A DNA stretch of 64,000 bases, from the NCBI GenBank assembly GCA_928212115.1, contig CAKMRJ010005634.1, positions 125,322,903 to 125,386,902 of the forward strand, in the 5' to 3' direction. This document shows positions 22,527-33,556 of this stretch, piece after piece. Numbering within the stretch: the first letter of the stretch is position 1; each line of letters starts with the position of its first letter. Source of the stretch: Lactuca virosa (taxonomy: Eukaryota; Streptophyta; Magnoliopsida; Asterales; Asteraceae). Position numbers and translations under genes: made by a program. The notes below the pieces were generated by a model. The model was not told where the DNA came from. It searched no databases and saw only the letters and a program-made list of their open reading frames with translations.

Positions 22527-23284
22527 TGTTGGATAAGGTGTCTAAGTCCCTAACTTATTTGGTATATACTTGACCCGACCCGGCATGGTCCATTTGGGTT
22601 GCACTTCACCCAAACTGTTTATGGATAATTTTATGAGAATTGTATACTTACGATTTATTAATATATTATAAGTTATAATATATTAATATAAAGTCATGTT
22701 ATTTAATTAGTTTTAATCTTGAATTAATTATGAATTGATTTAGTGATTAAAAGGAAGACTAATTAAATCATGGGCTATTGTATTTATATGGTGTGGGCTA
22801 ATGCTCATTTGTTAATGGGCTAAGCTTATATGGAAGTCCATGGATGATCCATGGAGCTTTTAACCCATGGATCCTTGGAAGAGGAAAAGACATGGGTTAT
22901 TAGGGTTTCACCCTAACCATGCACACTATATAAACAAGCTTATGTTGCATGAAAAAGACCCTAAAATGTGTGTGTAAGTGTGGTGGCCAAAATCAAGAGT
23001 TAGTATACTCTCTCATACATTTTCCAAGTTTGTGGTGATTTGTGATTTCCATTTAAGGCATTCACATTATTGGTGCTTGGCTCTCAAACTCCAAGGAATC
23101 AATAATCAACAAAAGGTATGTAACTCATCTAGTTCTTTTATGTTTAAAAGTACCCCATGCCATGCTAGATAGGTTATAAACCTTGGAAAATAATATTTTG
23201 CATGTATCTTAGACAAACATAGATCCAAGGTTTAATAAGGTTGCATGTACACTTAGGAAGTGTTAGAATGCTCAAAACCTAACA
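22527..23284 (+). repeat. 3' LTR of the 7.75-kb copia element
   Basis: 758 bp, about 99% identical by eye to 15531-16288, followed by target duplication TTTAC at 23285-23289. Confidence 0.95.
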
Positions 23285-26049
23285 TTTACTACACTGCTTG
23301 CACCCGCGAATCCGCTAAACACCACAACCAAGTAAAATCTTAATCACCAGTCAAACCCTTAAGTTTGACCTAAAGTCAAACCCTTAAGTTTGACCTAAAG
23401 TCAAACTTGGTCAAAAAGTCAACGGTAAACGTAAGTCAATAGTCAACAACCCCTCACGACGTGACCATCTATGGCTCACGTATTCAGCCACTACATGACA
23501 AAATAGTCGGGTTTTATATTCCTCACGACGTGACAGGTATTGCCTCATGTCGTGAGATCAGTATGAATGCCATTTTTATCCTTAAACTTCTTAATCCATT
23601 AAGCCACTAATTCTTCTTTCCAGGAGGCTTCTTAACACCCCAAGGATCTTAAAAATCGATTCTTTAAGGTCTTGTCTATACAATACAATACTTGAGCTCA
23701 AACTAGGGCATTCATGAAGAAAAAGGAGATCAAATCTGAAGCACGAACTCAAACATCATCTAAACTTCAGATCCATAACATATAATCACCACGAAACCCT
23801 AAGGACCCATAAAGTTGCTAACTTTATGGAGTCCCAACACTTTAACTCTTGTAGCCATGGATAAACATGCACAAAACCATAGATCTAGAAACAAGAAAAC
23901 AAAAATCTTGAATCTTGGTTACTCACAATGGTCCAGAGGTGTTGTTAGAGGTTGCAAATGGAACTTCCAAGCTAAATCTATGCTTCAATGGTGATATGTT
24001 CTTCTTCAAACCACCAAAACTCCCCCCAAAAGCTCAAGAATCACAAGGAGAGGCTGGTGTTAGGGTTTTTGTGCTTAGGGAGGAATGAGGCTATTTTTGA
24101 ACCCTAAAATGAAGTTTATGGGGTTTAAATATGTTGGTAACCCTAAAAGATCATGGGCTTGTGATGCAACACCTCTCACGTCATGAGCTCTTATTATGTC
24201 GTGAACTCAGAATAATTCAACATCTTTATTTAATCACTCCTCACGTCATGACCCCTATATGGTCACGTCGTGAGCCTTGGTTTTACCCAAGAACCATCCC
24301 TATGACTACTTGAAGCCCTAAATTGATCCGATCTGGAAACCAGGTGTTACAATTCTCCCCCACTTAATTAGATTTTGTCCTTAAAATCGGTTCTCACTTC
24401 CCCTCTTGGAGTAACCCCTTGATCATTTGACCACCTCCCGACACCTGTGTAGACTAAATGAGAGTCAAGTGACCTAACGAAAACATTGTACCTCGCAACT
24501 TCCTTAATCCGCAAGAGGAAAAATCAGCTCTTGAGTGCTTGACCCGTTGGCCCCGTAATCATATCCAACCGTCAGGCAGAAAGAGCCACCCCAATCGACT
24601 CCTATGCTAACCAAAACTTCTAACCTGATTCACCCAAAGTCTCATGTCCTTGCGTCGCTCATCGAACATCTGAATTAGGAACTACATCCTACGTCATAGC
24701 TTCTAACCTCACACACTAACACATCCTTCATATCCACTATGCTGACCAAATTCCATAGGTTTTGATCGGTCCCAGCTATCCTCAGCCATATGACGTCCCT
24801 CTGAAAAATAAGTCCCGTAACTCTCGGCCGATTGCTGATAAGCTAACCCTACATATAAATGCACCAACGCAAGGGAAACCTAATGATCACATACAAAACT
24901 AGACTGGGCTCCTACTCGGCTGTAACAACCCTGCTCTGCTATCCACTAACATCACTCCGGCTTACCCTTCATCCACTAACCAACAACAGCACTCGGGCTT
25001 ACCCCCGATCTACCAACCAACAACAGCACTTGAGCTTCAACAAGACTTAACTGACCCTACCAGGTCTTCAATCTGTGACTCAGACCTCCAAGCCCAAATT
25101 AAACAAGAACAAACAAGGAAGCCCTCATCACATCCCTCAACCTGGGATTCTAACACCCTAGAGTCTAAAGCACAAGCACTCCCTACAGATGCTATCACAA
25201 CTAAAACTAATACGACTCGAAGGGAAATCCAACAGCTGAAAAAGTTCTTGATGCGAAATCAGAAGATTCAACAGTTACGCTGAAGTCTTGAACTTGGAGG
25301 AATCTGACTGGAAACTGAACCTTGGCATAGGGTCTTCCTGCTGCGAGGTTCCACTCTCCCCCGATTGAAATATGCTAGAATCTAACAACTTCATAATCCT
25401 TTGATACCTAGACCAACTTGCACTCCACTACCTAATCCAACAACTGATATCCGGATACACAGGAAAATCTGAATCCACACAATATTCACAAATTCCAACA
25501 CACATGCATTCTGAGGACAATGATGATTAATCCGTTCATAACATGAAATCAATTTAAAAAGAGCTAAATAAGATAAATCCATACAAGTGATCATCCGAGA
25601 TTACAACTGAACTTCGAAACATAAATAGAAATATAGATGAATACCAACACTACAACAGACGACTAAATAGAAGAGCTGGTAACTCAAACCTCAGCCCCTG
25701 AAACCTCTGATGTCCCATGATGACCATCGGGTAACTGCCAAGCTAGGGGTGTAGGGTCAAGCACCTCACCAAAAATGAGAAATTGAAAATGAGCCGGAAT
25801 GGAAACAAACCTCCAAACTCCGCCTATAATCCCTACCTAAATAACCCCCACTGCCACATCTGCGACATACAACAGGTCGACACCTTCCATCATGAAACTT
25901 CCCCCATCTGTTTCACTCGAAACTGCTCCCCTTAGCTGATTTTTGAACCCAGGCGGCGGACTTGACCCGCTTGGCCACCGGCTGATACTGTCCAGAAGTT
26001 GTTCTCTCCTCCTTGTATTAAATCTCCAACTCAATCTCCTCCTCCTGGC

Positions 26050-26750
26050 TCTTGATTGCATATCGGTTAAGGTCTAGTACTATTGAGTAGATACAAACTC
26101 TTGAATCTCCATCTTGAGCATAGTTAAGTACCATGACATCTGCTCCTGCTCTAAAGCGGTATACTCAGGGCAGAAAAGAGCTCTCTCTATAAACATCTTG
26201 GTGATCTCTATCACCGACTCAGTCGTCTGCTTGAGCGATAGGTACTCTTGTGCCTGTTGCTCCTGCTCCACAAGAGGAACATACTGAACGCGGAACATGT
26301 CTAGATTTAGCACAAATTTCACCTTTTGCCCTCGGGACATGAACATGTGAAGAAACATCCCTCCAAATTAGAATTTCATCTCGAAGTGATGATTAGGTAC
26401 ATGTCGCCTCTGAACTCTCGGTACTGCATCACCCCGCTTCCCAAAGATCTTGCAATGGCGACGACTGTTATGGTTGCGGCAGTAGCTATCAGCATGACGG
26501 CGGCATAGCGTCAATCAAACTCCTCAATCAACATGATCTTGATTGACCCAAACAACTCCGAAATTTCCTCCTTTAATGCCTCGACCACTCCAGCAACAAT
26601 GATCCCACGTATCTCCTCCTCACCAAGACCTGCTCTCCCACTGCCACCATCTCCTGATCCTGAACCTTCAATAGCTACTATATTGAAAATACACCACGGA
26701 AAGATCATGCATCAAATCATAGTGCTCAAAACAACAGGTTGCCCTCCTAT
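26050..26750 (-). pseudogene. Ty3/gypsy gag remnant (retrotransposon gag domain)
   Basis: Minus-strand stretch 26511-26708 encodes an N-terminal segment with GLGEEEIRGIIVAGVVEALK and FGSIKIMLIEEFD. Stretch 26080-26358 encodes VKFVLNLDMFRVQYVPLVEQ, QEYLSLKQTTESVIEITKMF and ERALFCPEYTALEQEQM, which resemble the core of chromovirus-type gypsy gag; the next stretch (25837-26061) continues it poorly. The part between 26358 and 26511 is out of frame. A degenerate capsid gene with at least two breaks and no zinc knuckle. Confidence 0.75.
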
Positions 26751-27018
26751 TAGTTCCTTAGTAACCTCAAGATTCCTCCCAAATCTCATATGGATCCTGT
26801 GCTTTCAGTAGTATAGGCCCATACTACTTTCCACACCTATCCGTAGTTGATTCAAAATTCATCCCAAGATTCTAAGTCACTGAACAAGACCACTCATAGG
26901 TGTGCTGACACCTACTTTTTCTACAATCTACAACTAACTTCCTAGGTACTCCTCCTAGTACCATCATCGCCCTCGCACTACTGGTTACTTTTGTGCATGC
27001 TTATTGTACACAATACGG

Positions 27019-27123
27019 GGTCAGATAGATTGTCGAATAATCGAATATGCCCTAAGCCCACAACCAAACAAGGAACAGGAAGTAAGGCTAAGTCGATTAT
27101 TCTAAGGCTATTTAATCCTGACC
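27019..27123 (+). repeat. Class C hairpin 1 (long conserved loop)
   Basis: GGTCAG (27019-27024) pairs with CTGACC (27118-27123), and GAATAATCG (27035-27043) pairs perfectly with CGATTATTC (27094-27102). The loop between them holds a stretch of about 40 nt, CCCTAAGCCCACAACCAAAC onward (from about 27050), found again at 34040-34080 inside an unrelated stem. Confidence 0.75.
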
Positions 27124-27504
27124 ATATACAACTAATCAACATACATGTAGCAATCACACAATCAAGTAACATATAGCAAGCAATTCCCTGTATCATAAAG
27201 CATCATTGAAATCAGGCACTTCTATCCAATGGTCCCTATAAGAACCCGAGATTATCCACTAGCATGCTTTCTAACAATTCAGATATCAAAAAAAAATCAA
27301 AAACGCGGTGCATATAACAAGTATGGGTATTTTAAGAACCACTCTCATGTTCGGGCTCTGGATGACTATACACACCGCATCTTCCTGTAAAACCCAAGTT
27401 AGGTGAAGGTCCATGTTCCCGGTCCCAAGCCAACAATCAAACAAGAACATGACACATGGCATGACCGATTTTATTGAATCCAAGTGGTTAGTTGATTGCA
27501 TGAA

Positions 27505-28383
27505 AAATTATGCAATGAGTAAATTTGTAATTGTTATGGTGATTAAATAATAAGGATTTATTTATATTTAAAAGTATAATACCATAGTCAATTGGTTTAT
27601 TATTGTGTTTCACTTTGCATGTTTTACTTCCTGAATTATTTGATTATTCAAATTCCACAGTCGCTCATACTCTTGGAAGTATGTAGTAAATTAAGACCGT
27701 CATGAATGGATTGTAGATTGGCTATGGAGATTAGACATTGCAATAAGATTTCTACAATACTCATGAGTATCTAGAAATGGAGATTTGAGTATTGGATAAA
27801 ATCCATGCTCATAGAATTACTTCATGAATTCTATCACGAGTAATTTTGAGATGATAATATCTTCTATTCTTCACACAGAGATATATAAAGTTGTGATTTA
27901 CAAATCGGTTATGCATTGGTGTTGAAAAAACGCATAAGTAACATGATGTTATAAAACGCAATGTCACGTATGATTTGGTAAGTAAATGACATAGTTATAT
28001 AGTCGAAGTTTATTTGTTCCTTTTACCTTAATAGGAAAAGTGATATCTTTGGGCCCTTAAATATAGTGTAATGGGTTGGAGATTAATTTGATTAATTAAA
28101 AGTGTATGGACTTAAGTTGTAACTGTTCAATAGTTGAACAAAAGGGATTAAAAGTGTAGGGACTTAAGTTGTAATTGTTCAATAGTTGAACAAAAGGGAT
28201 TTCAGAACCTTACATGGGTTATGGATGGTTTTGGAGAGTCTTTTAAGGGTTTCAGATTAATCCTTAAAGATAATTAAGGAGTTGGATCATTACCTAATTT
28301 GAAATAATAGTATTATATTCAAATTAGGGTTTCGAGGGTTCCTTAGTTCAGCTATAAATATGACCCCTTTCCTACTCGTCTAT
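27505..28383 (+). mobile_element. Truncated 3' part of a copia element related to the 7.75-kb family
   Basis: From about 27505 the sequence is similar to 21640-22240 of the 7.75-kb element (shared words TTATTGTGTTTCACTTTGCA and GTCGAAGTTTAT). It diverges after GGGCCC at 28050 and leads into LTR-like sequence. It is then interrupted by the gypsy solo LTR at 28384. A 52-bp tandem duplication lies at about 28098-28202. No ORF. Confidence 0.5.
28098..28202 (+). repeat. Tandem duplication, about 52-bp unit
   Basis: The unit from TAAAAGTGTATGGACTTAAG to GTTGAACAAAAGGGAT occurs twice in a row, with few differences. Confidence 0.8.
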
Positions 28384-30363
28384 TGTAACATCTGATTCCT
28401 TGGATGAATCAGATTAGGGTTTCATTGGGTAAAAAGATTGGATTTTGGTCAAAAAGGGGTCCTGACGATGTAAGACATGGAGGCTCACGACGTGAGGAGG
28501 GCCGCATGAAGATTTTATCCGGGACTGAGATCACGACGTGAGCAGTAAGAGCTCACGACGTGAGGTTTGCTGCAGCCTAAGCCCACGAAGTTTTAGGGTT
28601 TCCCACGTATTTAAGCCCCCTTAACTCGGTTTTAGGGCTCATTTATTATCCTCCACCTTCCCCTAACTTAGTAAAGCCCTAACCCTAGCCTTTCTTTGTG
28701 TTTCTTTAGCTTTTGGTGGAGTTTTGATGGTTTGAAGATGAGGAGATCACCATTTGGAAGCCTCATTTGCAACCTTTAGCTACACTTCTGGACCAATGTG
28801 AGTAATCAAGATCCAAGCTTATGTTCCCTTGTTGCTAGATCTAAGGTTTTATGCATATTTATCCAAGATCTTAAGCGTTGGAGTGTGGGGACTCCATAAA
28901 GTTGGCAACTTTATGGGTCCTTAGGGTCCCTAGATCCTTATATGTCATGGATCTGAAGTTTGGATGATGTTGGAGTTCATACATGAGAATTGGACATACA
29001 AGGCCTTAAAGCATCGATTTTATGACCTTAGGAGTGTTAGGAAGCCTCCTAGAAAATATGAATTGGTAGTTTAACGGATTAAGAGGTTTTTGGACCAAAA
29101 TGGTGTACAGACGGATCTCACGATGTGAGGAATATGCATGTCATGTTGTGAGGGTTGCAGCCATGATTATTTTGTCCTATAGCGGCTCATGACGTGGGCC
29201 ATAGATGGTCACATCGTGAGGGCCTACTGACCATTGACTTTCTTTGACCGTTAACTTTTTTGACCGAGGGTATTTTGGGTATTTTGGATGGTGTTTGAGA
29301 TGTGGTACTGGACCCTGGTTTTGAGCCACGTTTGGAAAATGGTAGAATGGTCTTTTACCCTTTATGAAGTAGGATTATATATTGGCCCTTGTATTTTGGA
29401 TTATCGGGATAAGTATTGATTAAGATTGTATTTGTTAGTTGGCACGAGGTTATCCGGTTCAGCAACCCGGGCAGGCATTTGAGGATCAGCAAATTAAGGT
29501 GAGTCTTTCTCACTGTACTATGGGTCGAAGGCACCAAGGCCGGCCCATTGGATTAGATATACTGTTATGTGATAGTATGTTATTGTTATATATTGCTCTG
29601 TTAGATCGGTATCCTGGTATATAGGATGATGTTATGCTTAGTCATCTGTAGACCTGCCCGATTGTCTGTTGACTGATTATATGTTGGTTGGTGGTTAAGG
29701 TTTTACTGCTTTGTGTGTGGGGAAACAGACCGGGGGCATTCCAACCCGATGGTTGAATGGGCCCGAGAGTATTCCATCCCAAGGATGACAGGACCCGTTG
29801 TGTATTGGCATTCCAACTCGATGGTTGAGGGGCCTGGGGTATTCCAACCCGATGGTTGATTGGACCCGATTTGATTATATGGTATGTGGTGAGACTGGAC
29901 TACTTTGAGCTTCAGTCAATAGGTCGGGGGTATTCCAAACCAATGGTTGATTGGGTCCGACATGTTTCGTATTCCAACCCGATAGTTGATTGGACCAAAT
30001 TGTTTATGACACGAGGATGACTGGGCCCATCGTAGACATGCCTGGTATTCCAGCCCGAGGTAGATTGGGCCAGGCATGAGTATGTGAGCATGCTAGTGTA
30101 TATGTTATATGTTTGTGCGATGGTATTTTGGGGGAAACTTACTAAGCTTTGTGCTTACATTTTTGGTTTATGGTTTCAGGTACTTCAGTGGACCGTGGCA
30201 AGGCGAAGGCTTGACCGTACACATCCTTTGTTTTCAACTGAATTGATCTTGGGAGACTCTAATTTTTAAATAATGTTTTGGAGAACAACGTTTTGTAACA
30301 CTTCTAGTAGTGAAAGGGTTGTTTTGAAAAGTTTTAAATTTGTTGAATCTTTGGGATGTTACA
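28384..30363 (+). repeat. Gypsy solo LTR
   Basis: 1980 bp, TGTAACATCTGATTCC to GGGATGTTACA. It is flanked by TCTAT (28379-28383) and TCTAC (30364-30368), a target duplication with one mismatch. There is no internal region, so the paired LTR was lost by recombination. CACGACGTGAG boxes at about 28487, 28532 and 28552 precede a TATTTAAG TATA-like box at about 28609. A tandem array of GGTATTCCAACCCGATGGTT units lies at 29735-30075. It is homologous to the minus-strand LTR ending at 24351. Confidence 0.85.
29735..30075 (+). repeat. Tandem array in the solo LTR
   Basis: About seven diverged copies of a 30-45-bp unit with core GTATTCCAACCCGATGGTTG followed by ATTGGGCCCG-type ends, downstream of the LTR promoter. 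Confidence 0.8.
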
Positions 30364-32008
30364 TCTACACCTTCTACCAAGAGAATAGCCGAAACTCTCT
30401 TCTCATCTCCTCTCTCTTCAAATCTTCTTATTACTAAGGTTTGGGTCCAAACCATTAGAGGCATTAGATTTCTGGTTCTGGCTTTCCAAGGCTTTTGAAG
30501 AAGGATTTTTTTGATTATTTGCTATAATAATCAAAAGGTATGTAAACTCTAACTTTCTTGTACTTTTTAAATTACTTAAGGTCTTCTAGGTTTCTTGATG
30601 TTCATAGTTTATTTCTATCAATAGAGAAAACATATATCCAAATAGGTTACATGTAAACTTAAAAGTTAAGTATTTTCTCGCCTCATGCATATATTTATAA
30701 CCTACAAAACCCATAAAAAAAAACAATAAAGTAACAAGACTTAATCAAAAACTTATTTCGATAAACAAAACTCTTACAAACAGAGAATGCACAAAGCGGT
30801 AGATACAACTTATAACCCTAGCACAACTTATATACTAAAGGAAGTATGCAAGATAAGGAAATTCCTATAAATCAAGGATTTATACAAACTTTACAAAAGA
30901 TAAAATCCTAATCACTAAGATTGTGGATCTGATACTTCGTGCACAAGAAACCTTCACATTGGCGCAGAAGAACATATACAACGTACGAGACACTATTGAA
31001 TGATCAGCAACATTTTTCTGACATTTGGATCTTTTCGAGGTTTGCATTTATTTCCTTTGGACTGGTTTAATAACGTCTCGGGTCACCTTGAGACCAAATT
31101 TTTTCGAATCAGAGGTCTAGACCAGTTTCTTCATGCCTTGCTTGACAAATCAATGATCGTGCTTCGGAAATCTGGGTTCACATTTTGGGTTTTCAGCATT
31201 CCTTTTGGTCATCATTACGATACTTCAGTAGCGGTTTATTAGATATATTTTTTCAGTGCTTGTTCAGTTCAGTAAAACATCACCACGTACTCATGATCCG
31301 AAAATAGTATCCTCGTTTTTATAGGTGGATATTCACATCAAGGGGGAGCGTGCAATGCTCCATCAGATCTGACATATTCTCTTGTCCAATTTCATGATTA
31401 ATTTTTATCTTTACTGAATTTCGATCAAAAATAAGGGGAGAATTATGAGCATCTGTTGTGACTTTTAGAGTTTAGATTCTTAAAGACATCTGGAAAAGGA
31501 GATCATTTAGTATTGGGAGTATCTAAATGGTCTTGGCTTATTGTCTATATGGTAGTAGTCATGTTTATTGAAGTCTGATTTCCCACCTTATGAGTTGACA
31601 AATCCTCAGGGGAAACCTTGGAAGAGACTTAATTTCCGGATTCAAATTTATTTGGTATTCTTTACTCTAATTTGTTACAGGAAACATTTGGATGTCTTAT
31701 TTTTGTTAGCATTCAGATTAGATTTTATGATTGTTTGAGTTTGGATTTTCGATATTTTTGAGACGGAGATTTATTTGGGGAAGCGACGTGGCACTCATTT
31801 TTTACCATTTCTGATCAAATTTTTGTCATTGTTAGACCTTTCTTTGGATCTATATTATTTATTATTTGGACTTTACTTTATGATGCTTCACACTTTCAGC
31901 GAGTCATTATTTAGAGATTTTTTGGTGCATTATGATTCGAGATCGGAATGTTGAAGCCTTTATGTGATCTGATATTGAGCTCTTCAGTTCAACAATCGAG
32001 GGGGAGAC
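30364..32008 (+). other. Retrotransposon debris: copia LTR tail and non-coding sequence
   Basis: 30364-30720 continues the LTR interrupted by the solo LTR; it has AATCAAAAGGTATGTAAACT and AGGTTACATGTAAACTT words typical of the end of the copia LTRs here. 30721-32008 has no convincing ORF. Several GGGGGAG purine tracts (about 31341, 31435, 31997) suggest retroelement internal sequence close to a 3' LTR. No family can be named. Confidence 0.45.
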
Positions 32009-32527
32009 TGTGAACATGATCAATTTTTAGGGACTAGTCATGTTAAAGATTAGGATTTCATATTTATGCTCAGAGTTAGTTCATGTGCATGTTCATTGAT
32101 CTTATAGATTCCATTGCCAGATTCCGAGATCATGAAACTCCAACTCTTCTGAGAAATCTCAGCACCACACCTGCCTGTCGGATATTCTGCCTTTTATCAC
32201 TGCTTATTACCCTCATTATTTCCGACCATTTAAAGGGAGATTTTTTGATCATGAAATTCTCTACAATGTTAAGTGATAGTTAGGATGGAATATTCCCCTG
32301 TATGAAAAGGATATTCCCTCGACTAGTTTATAAAGTGGAGGTGTGTGGTCATTTGTTGTATGCACCTATGTAGACATTTGTTAGAGAGAGTGTTGGATGG
32401 GGAATTCTCCCTAGCCATGAGAGTTGTTCTTGTAATATTTTATATCTCTTTATCTATGCATCATCATTTTACTCACTTGTTTATCATTTTTACATGATTA
32501 TCTTATTGATTATTATTGTTCCGCACA
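32009..32527 (+). repeat. Possible LTR (TGTGAACATG to CCGCACA)
   Basis: It follows a good polypurine tract (TCGAGGGGGAGAC, 31996-32008) and begins TGTGAACATG. It contains a TTTATAAAGTGG box at about 32328 and ends TTGTTCCGCACA. No second copy lies in the window and no target duplication was found, so the ends are tentative. Confidence 0.4.
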
Positions 32528-32998
32528 AACCAATCATCAAATGGGATCAACAACTTGGTTGATGTCCGTAAGTGTTAAGTCCCTACGGGGCAAGATGGCA
32601 GGATGGGAGAGGAAGTTCTTGGTTTCTGGAGGAACTCAAAGAATGCTCAAGTCAATGTGAAGATTGTTAAATGTTACTTGAGAATTGAAGACCTGAAATG
32701 AGATTTAGAGCATTTGACAACTCAATATAGCATCTAGATATTCAATGAAGTGTCTAGATATTTAATAGAGCATCTAGAACTCAATGGATCGTATGGAAGG
32801 TCAATAGAGCACTTGGTTAAACGTGTGAGCATCAGGGATCATACCAGAGCATTTAGAGTAAGATTGAAGCATCTAAGATGGGAATGGAGCATCTTCAAGT
32901 GCGCCTTGAAGGAGGATGTGCCACTTTGAAGAAGGTGTGCCACCTTTGGACAATATGCACCACATATAATCAAGGTGCATCATATTGGTGCAAGTTGC
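32528..32998 (+). other. Left flank of the minus-strand copia element: old repeat-like sequence
   Basis: No ORF of note. Loosely repeated words GAGCATCTAGA and GTGCGCC/GTGCCACC recur. It ends with the target duplication GTTGC (32994-32998). The same sequence would continue at 55694 across the insertion. Confidence 0.5.
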
Positions 32999-33556
32999 TG
33001 ATGGGTTTTGAGCATTCTAACACTCCTATGGTGTACATGCAACCCTATAAACCTTGGATCTATGTTTTCTCTATTATACATGAAAATATTCAATATTCCA
33101 AGGTTTCATCCTAACTAGCATAATATGAAGTATATATGTAACATCCTAAAATTCGAGGCCAAAAATTTAACTTTTAATTAAGTGATTTATAAAATAGTTT
33201 ATCAAATCATTGCCAAAATCATGTCAATACATAGAACCATAATAACAAGTCTCAAACCAAAACATCTGAAGTATCCAATATCAGAGTACAATCCCAGAAA
33301 ACTCTAAGTGGAAATCATATGTGTGCGTGTGTGATGCGCTGCTACACCGCCGGCTCCTTCCCCTTGGACGAAGAGGTACATGAAACCAAAACTGAAATTG
33401 TAAGCACAAAGCTTAGTGAGTTCCCCCATCATACCACATACCATACGATCACATAGCATACATACTGTCGGGCAATTCTGGGGCGCCCGTCCTACCCATG
33501 TCAAGACATTCTGGGGTGCTGACCTACCCATGTCAAGCTATTCTGGGGTGCTGACC

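Larger units (their letters stand above)
15531..23284 (+). mobile_element. Young 7.75-kb non-autonomous copia element with decayed pol
   Basis: The two 758-bp LTRs (TGTTGGATAAGG to AGAATGCTCAAAACCCAACA) differ at about seven sites (roughly 0.9%). TTTAC target duplications lie at 15526-15530 and 23285-23289. A Met-type primer site, a 1.5-kb leader, a damaged gag and a polypurine tract are present. The 4 kb where pol belongs has no ORF, only scattered peptides in pol order. A second copy on the minus strand at 32999-55688 has almost the same net length (about 7.76 kb). Recent movement with no pol implies help in trans (inference). Confidence 0.93.
15394..24351 (-). repeat. Gypsy 3' LTR on the minus strand, split by the 7.75-kb copia element
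   Basis: Read on the minus strand, the LTR begins TGTAACACCTGG at 24351. It runs to about 23290, is interrupted by the copia element with TTTAC target duplications, and continues from 15530 to 15394, where the gypsy LTR ending at 15393 abuts. It is homologous over its length to the solo LTR at 28384-30363: shared GGGACTCCATAAAGTT word, CACGACGTGAG-type boxes, and the word GGCACCAATGCCGGCC. The remainder lies beyond the left edge. A purine-rich tract sits just inside it on the minus strand (24352-24365). Confidence 0.75.
24352..27500 (-). mobile_element. Internal remnant of a gypsy element (minus strand), gag only
   Basis: It follows the minus-strand 3' LTR, with a purine-rich tract (minus strand) at 24352-24365. 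From there to about 26050 there is no ORF and no sign of protease, RT or integrase. A gag remnant lies at 26050-26750. 26810-27500 is leader-like, with a third-class hairpin at 27019-27123. The right edge near 27500, where copia-like sequence begins, is approximate. It looks like a deletion derivative or a gag-only non-autonomous gypsy element. Confidence 0.55.
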
